Assembly (NCBI GenBank): GCA_902612125.1
Contig: CACMBV010000001.1
Location: 163,365 to 227,364, forward strand
Direction: 5' to 3'
Source of the DNA: an uncultured Verrucomicrobiota bacterium
GTDB lineage: Bacteria; Verrucomicrobiota; Verrucomicrobiia; Opitutales; Seribacteraceae
DNA length: 64,000 nucleotides
The notes under the pieces were generated by a model. That model saw nothing but the letters and a program-made list of their open reading frames with translations, did not search any database and was not told the DNA's origin. This document shows positions 62,289 through 64,000 of this stretch, one piece after another. Position numbers and translations under genes: made by a program. The first letter of the stretch is position 1; each line of letters starts with the position of its first letter.

Positions 62289-62975
62289 ATGAAAAATACA
62301 GCCATCATTCTACTCGTCTGCCTTCTGTCCAGTTTCGCAGATGCCAAACATCACCAAGATGGGGATTTGAAACCCATTTTCAATGGGAAGGACCTTGAAG
62401 GATGGACCCAGAAAAACGGAACCGCGACCTATCGGATTGAAAAGGGTGCGATTATTGGAAAAACCATGGAGGGAAGCCCCAATTCCTTTCTTTGCACCGA
62501 TCAACTTTATCATAATTTTGAACTTCAATTCGAAGTTAAATTAATCAACGACGAACTCAATTCCGGAGTACAAATCCGGTCCCAGACCAAGGAACTGAAC
62601 GGCAAGGAAAAAACCCGGGGTGATCAATTTGGCCGGGTTAACGGCCCTCAGGTGGAAATCGAGGCCACCAAGGATAAGGGCGCCGAATCCGGCTATATCT
62701 ACGGGGAAGCCTGTGGCGGATGGATGACACCCAAAGAAAAGCTCATCCCCCATAAAAACTTCAAAAATGGAAAATGGAATAAATACAGGATTCTGGCGAA
62801 GGGCCCTGTCATTAAAACCTGGGTCAATGGTAATCAAATTTCGGATCTCAAGGACGAGGAAAAATATCAATCACATCCCACGGGCTTCATTGGTCTGCAG
62901 GTCCACTCGATCAAAAAAGGGATGGGACCCTACGAAGTCGCATGGAGAAATATCAAGATTAAGGAACTGAAGTAA
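62289..62975 (+). CDS. DUF1080 protein (3-keto-disaccharide hydrolase family)
   Basis: A 228-residue secreted protein with signal peptide (about 1-19). Motifs are IFNGKDLEGWTQKNG, NSFLCTDQLYHNFELQFEV, NSGVQIRSQTKELNGKEK, GPQVEIEATKDKGAESGYIYG and FIGLQVHSIKKGMGPYEV. It is a complete and typical member, between ThuA and another DUF1080 gene, from which it is separated by 17 bases. Confidence 0.92.
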   Translation: MKNTAIILLVCLLSSFADAKHHQDGDLKPIFNGKDLEGWTQKNGTATYRIEKGAIIGKTMEGSPNSFLCTDQLYHNFELQFEVKLINDELNSGVQIRSQTKELNGKEKTRGDQFGRVNGPQVEIEATKDKGAESGYIYGEACGGWMTPKEKLIPHKNFKNGKWNKYRILAKGPVIKTWVNGNQISDLKDEEKYQSHPTGFIGLQVHSIKKGMGPYEVAWRNIKIKELK

Positions 62976-62992
62976 TTTTGGGGGCAACCACC

Positions 62993-63643
62993 ATGAAATT
63001 AAAACAACGGGGAATCCTCCTCTTCTTCCTATGGGGAACCCTTTGGGCCGAGGAGCAAGGATTTGTTTCCTTGTTCAACGGAAAGGACCTAAGCGGGTGG
63101 CAAACCACTGGTAACTGGCTTCCTCAAAAGGATGGATCTCTGCTGATTAAACCGAAACCCGATCAAAAAGGTTGGCAGAGATACGCTGATTATTTGATCA
63201 CGCAAGAAAAATTTGGTGATTTCATCCTCGAATTGGAATACAAATATCCGCCCAAGGGAAATAGCGGGGTATTTTTTAGAATTGGGGATCCTAAAAATCC
63301 GGTAAAGACCGGGATTGAATGCCAGATTCTTGATTCCACGGGTAAACCCGATGAGAAGATGGGTCACCACGATCACGGAGGAATCATCCGCACCCTGGGT
63401 CCGATGGCCAACCTGTCCAAAAAACCGGGCGAATGGAACCACATGGTGATCAATTGTCAGGGACATCATCTGCGGGTCGCCCTCAACGGGATTGAAATCA
63501 TTAATCACTGGATGGACTCCATCTCCGAAGACAAAAAACTGACCGGTGTGGGTGATCGCCCCCTTAATGGACACATTGGTCTACAAGACCACGGTTTTCC
63601 AAATAATATTTATTTTAGAAATTTACGGATTAAAACGCTTTAA
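62993..63643 (+). CDS. DUF1080 protein (3-keto-disaccharide hydrolase family)
   Basis: A 216-residue product from the ATG at 62993 (a TTG at 62978 adds five residues before the signal peptide). After the signal peptide (ending near WAEE) come SLFNGKDLSGWQTTG, NSGVFFRIGDPKNPVKTG, ECQILDSTGKPDEKMGHHD and HIGLQDHGFPNNIYFRN. It differs from the 62289 protein in loop content, so it is not a recent duplicate. It is the last gene of the ThuA operon. Confidence 0.92.
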   Translation: MKLKQRGILLFFLWGTLWAEEQGFVSLFNGKDLSGWQTTGNWLPQKDGSLLIKPKPDQKGWQRYADYLITQEKFGDFILELEYKYPPKGNSGVFFRIGDPKNPVKTGIECQILDSTGKPDEKMGHHDHGGIIRTLGPMANLSKKPGEWNHMVINCQGHHLRVALNGIEIINHWMDSISEDKKLTGVGDRPLNGHIGLQDHGFPNNIYFRNLRIKTL

Positions 63644-63766
63644 TTTTCAGTGTAATACCGGTCATTAGGCAAAAATATTATTATTGTAAAATTTTTCGCC
63701 CTTAAGCATTCTAAAATTGTGCAATATTTATCCCCTTTTGTAAGCTACAACATTCCGATCAGGAAA

Positions 63767-64000
63767 ATGGGGATATCTTTTGTATTTATTCTTTTGTTTT
63801 CGGTCCTGGTCGGACCGGCTGTTTTTGCAGGTGTATCATACCACTCCCTGATTATCAAATCGGATGGATCTCTCCATACTTTCGGATATAACTACTACGG
63901 GCAACTGGGGGACGGGACCACTACTCTTAGAAACACCCCCACCCAAATTCTGGCTTCCGGGGTCTCTCAAATCGCCGCCGGGCATAACCACTCCCTGATT
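63767..64000 (+). CDS. RCC1-repeat protein, N-terminal part (cut by window edge)
   Basis: An ATG at 63767, preceded by an AGGAAA that could serve as a ribosome site, opens a frame to the window end (78 codons). A signal peptide (about 1-22) leads into RCC1-type repeats: HSLIIKSDGSLHTFGYNYYGQLGDG, then TQILASGVSQIAAGHNHSLI. Extracellular RCC1 propellers are common in PVC genomes as parts of large surface proteins. The remaining length and domains lie outside the window. Confidence 0.88.
   Translation, partial: MGISFVFILLFSVLVGPAVFAGVSYHSLIIKSDGSLHTFGYNYYGQLGDGTTTLRNTPTQILASGVSQIAAGHNHSLI

Noticed and set aside
1..64000. CRISPR array, tRNA, rRNA, insertion sequence or prophage
   Set aside because: I saw no regularly spaced repeats, transposase, integrase or structural RNA pattern anywhere in the window.

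Overview
The window looks like the chromosome of a marine or aquatic PVC-superphylum bacterium, most likely a Verrucomicrobiota member. The reasons are 13 secreted S1-type sulfatases, six DUF1080 (3-keto-disaccharide hydrolase family) domains, the PVC-type surface protein sets DUF1592/DUF1552 and DUF1549-DUF1553/DUF1501, a ThuA-like protein, PQQ-like beta-propellers, Trp-x(n)-Asp-Pro-x-x-Ala repeats and mostly absent Shine-Dalgarno sequences. Taxonomy is inferred from gene content only; no rRNA or tRNA gene was seen.

Layout. (1) 1-4301: a minus-strand operon (Gfo/Idh/MocA oxidoreductase, iduronate-2-sulfatase-like sulfatase, HEAT-like protein cut by the window edge) divergent from a PAS-AraC regulator. 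(2) 4582-8740: Xaa-Pro aminopeptidase, a sulfatase and an ApbE flavin transferase lipoprotein. (3) 8898-12476: an AT-rich stretch with a B12-type radical SAM enzyme and an SDR that uses a strong Shine-Dalgarno site, followed by about 1.2 kb of nearly empty AT-rich DNA. (4) 12477-17713: a large sulfatase, an acyltransferase with an ankyrin insertion, a DUF2238-like membrane protein and a TPMT-like methyltransferase. (5) 17799-22374: a DUF1592-DUF1552-DUF1080-metal-binding lipoprotein operon; opposite it, a two-gene minus-strand unit (22378-24194). (6) 24398-25104: a decayed gene whose last part resembles a VHL beta domain. (7) 25191-45422: a GntR regulator, a DUF1549/DUF1501 pair, then a nearly unbroken run of eight sulfatases with a GH43/GH32-like propeller and a DUF1080 protein. 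(8) 45419-46703: a CIA30-like secreted protein and a Phd/PIN toxin-antitoxin pair. (9) 46837-58290: three PQQ-like propellers interleaved with DUF1080 proteins, an M20 peptidase, a Tat-exported Gfo/Idh oxidoreductase, a GH16 glucanase and an orphan cytosine-5 DNA methyltransferase. (10) 58294-63643: two minus-strand sulfatases divergent from ThuA and two DUF1080 proteins. An RCC1-repeat protein begins at the right edge.

Working model (inference): this is a sulfated-polysaccharide degradation locus. Sulfatases strip sulfate esters, GH16 and the GH43-like propeller attack the backbone, and Gfo/Idh oxidoreductases with DUF1080 proteins may perform keto-dependent glycosidic cleavage. The PQQ-like propellers adjoin DUF1080 or Gfo/Idh genes three times and could be part of that oxidative step. 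No SusC/SusD pair and no obvious sulfatase maturase is present in the window.
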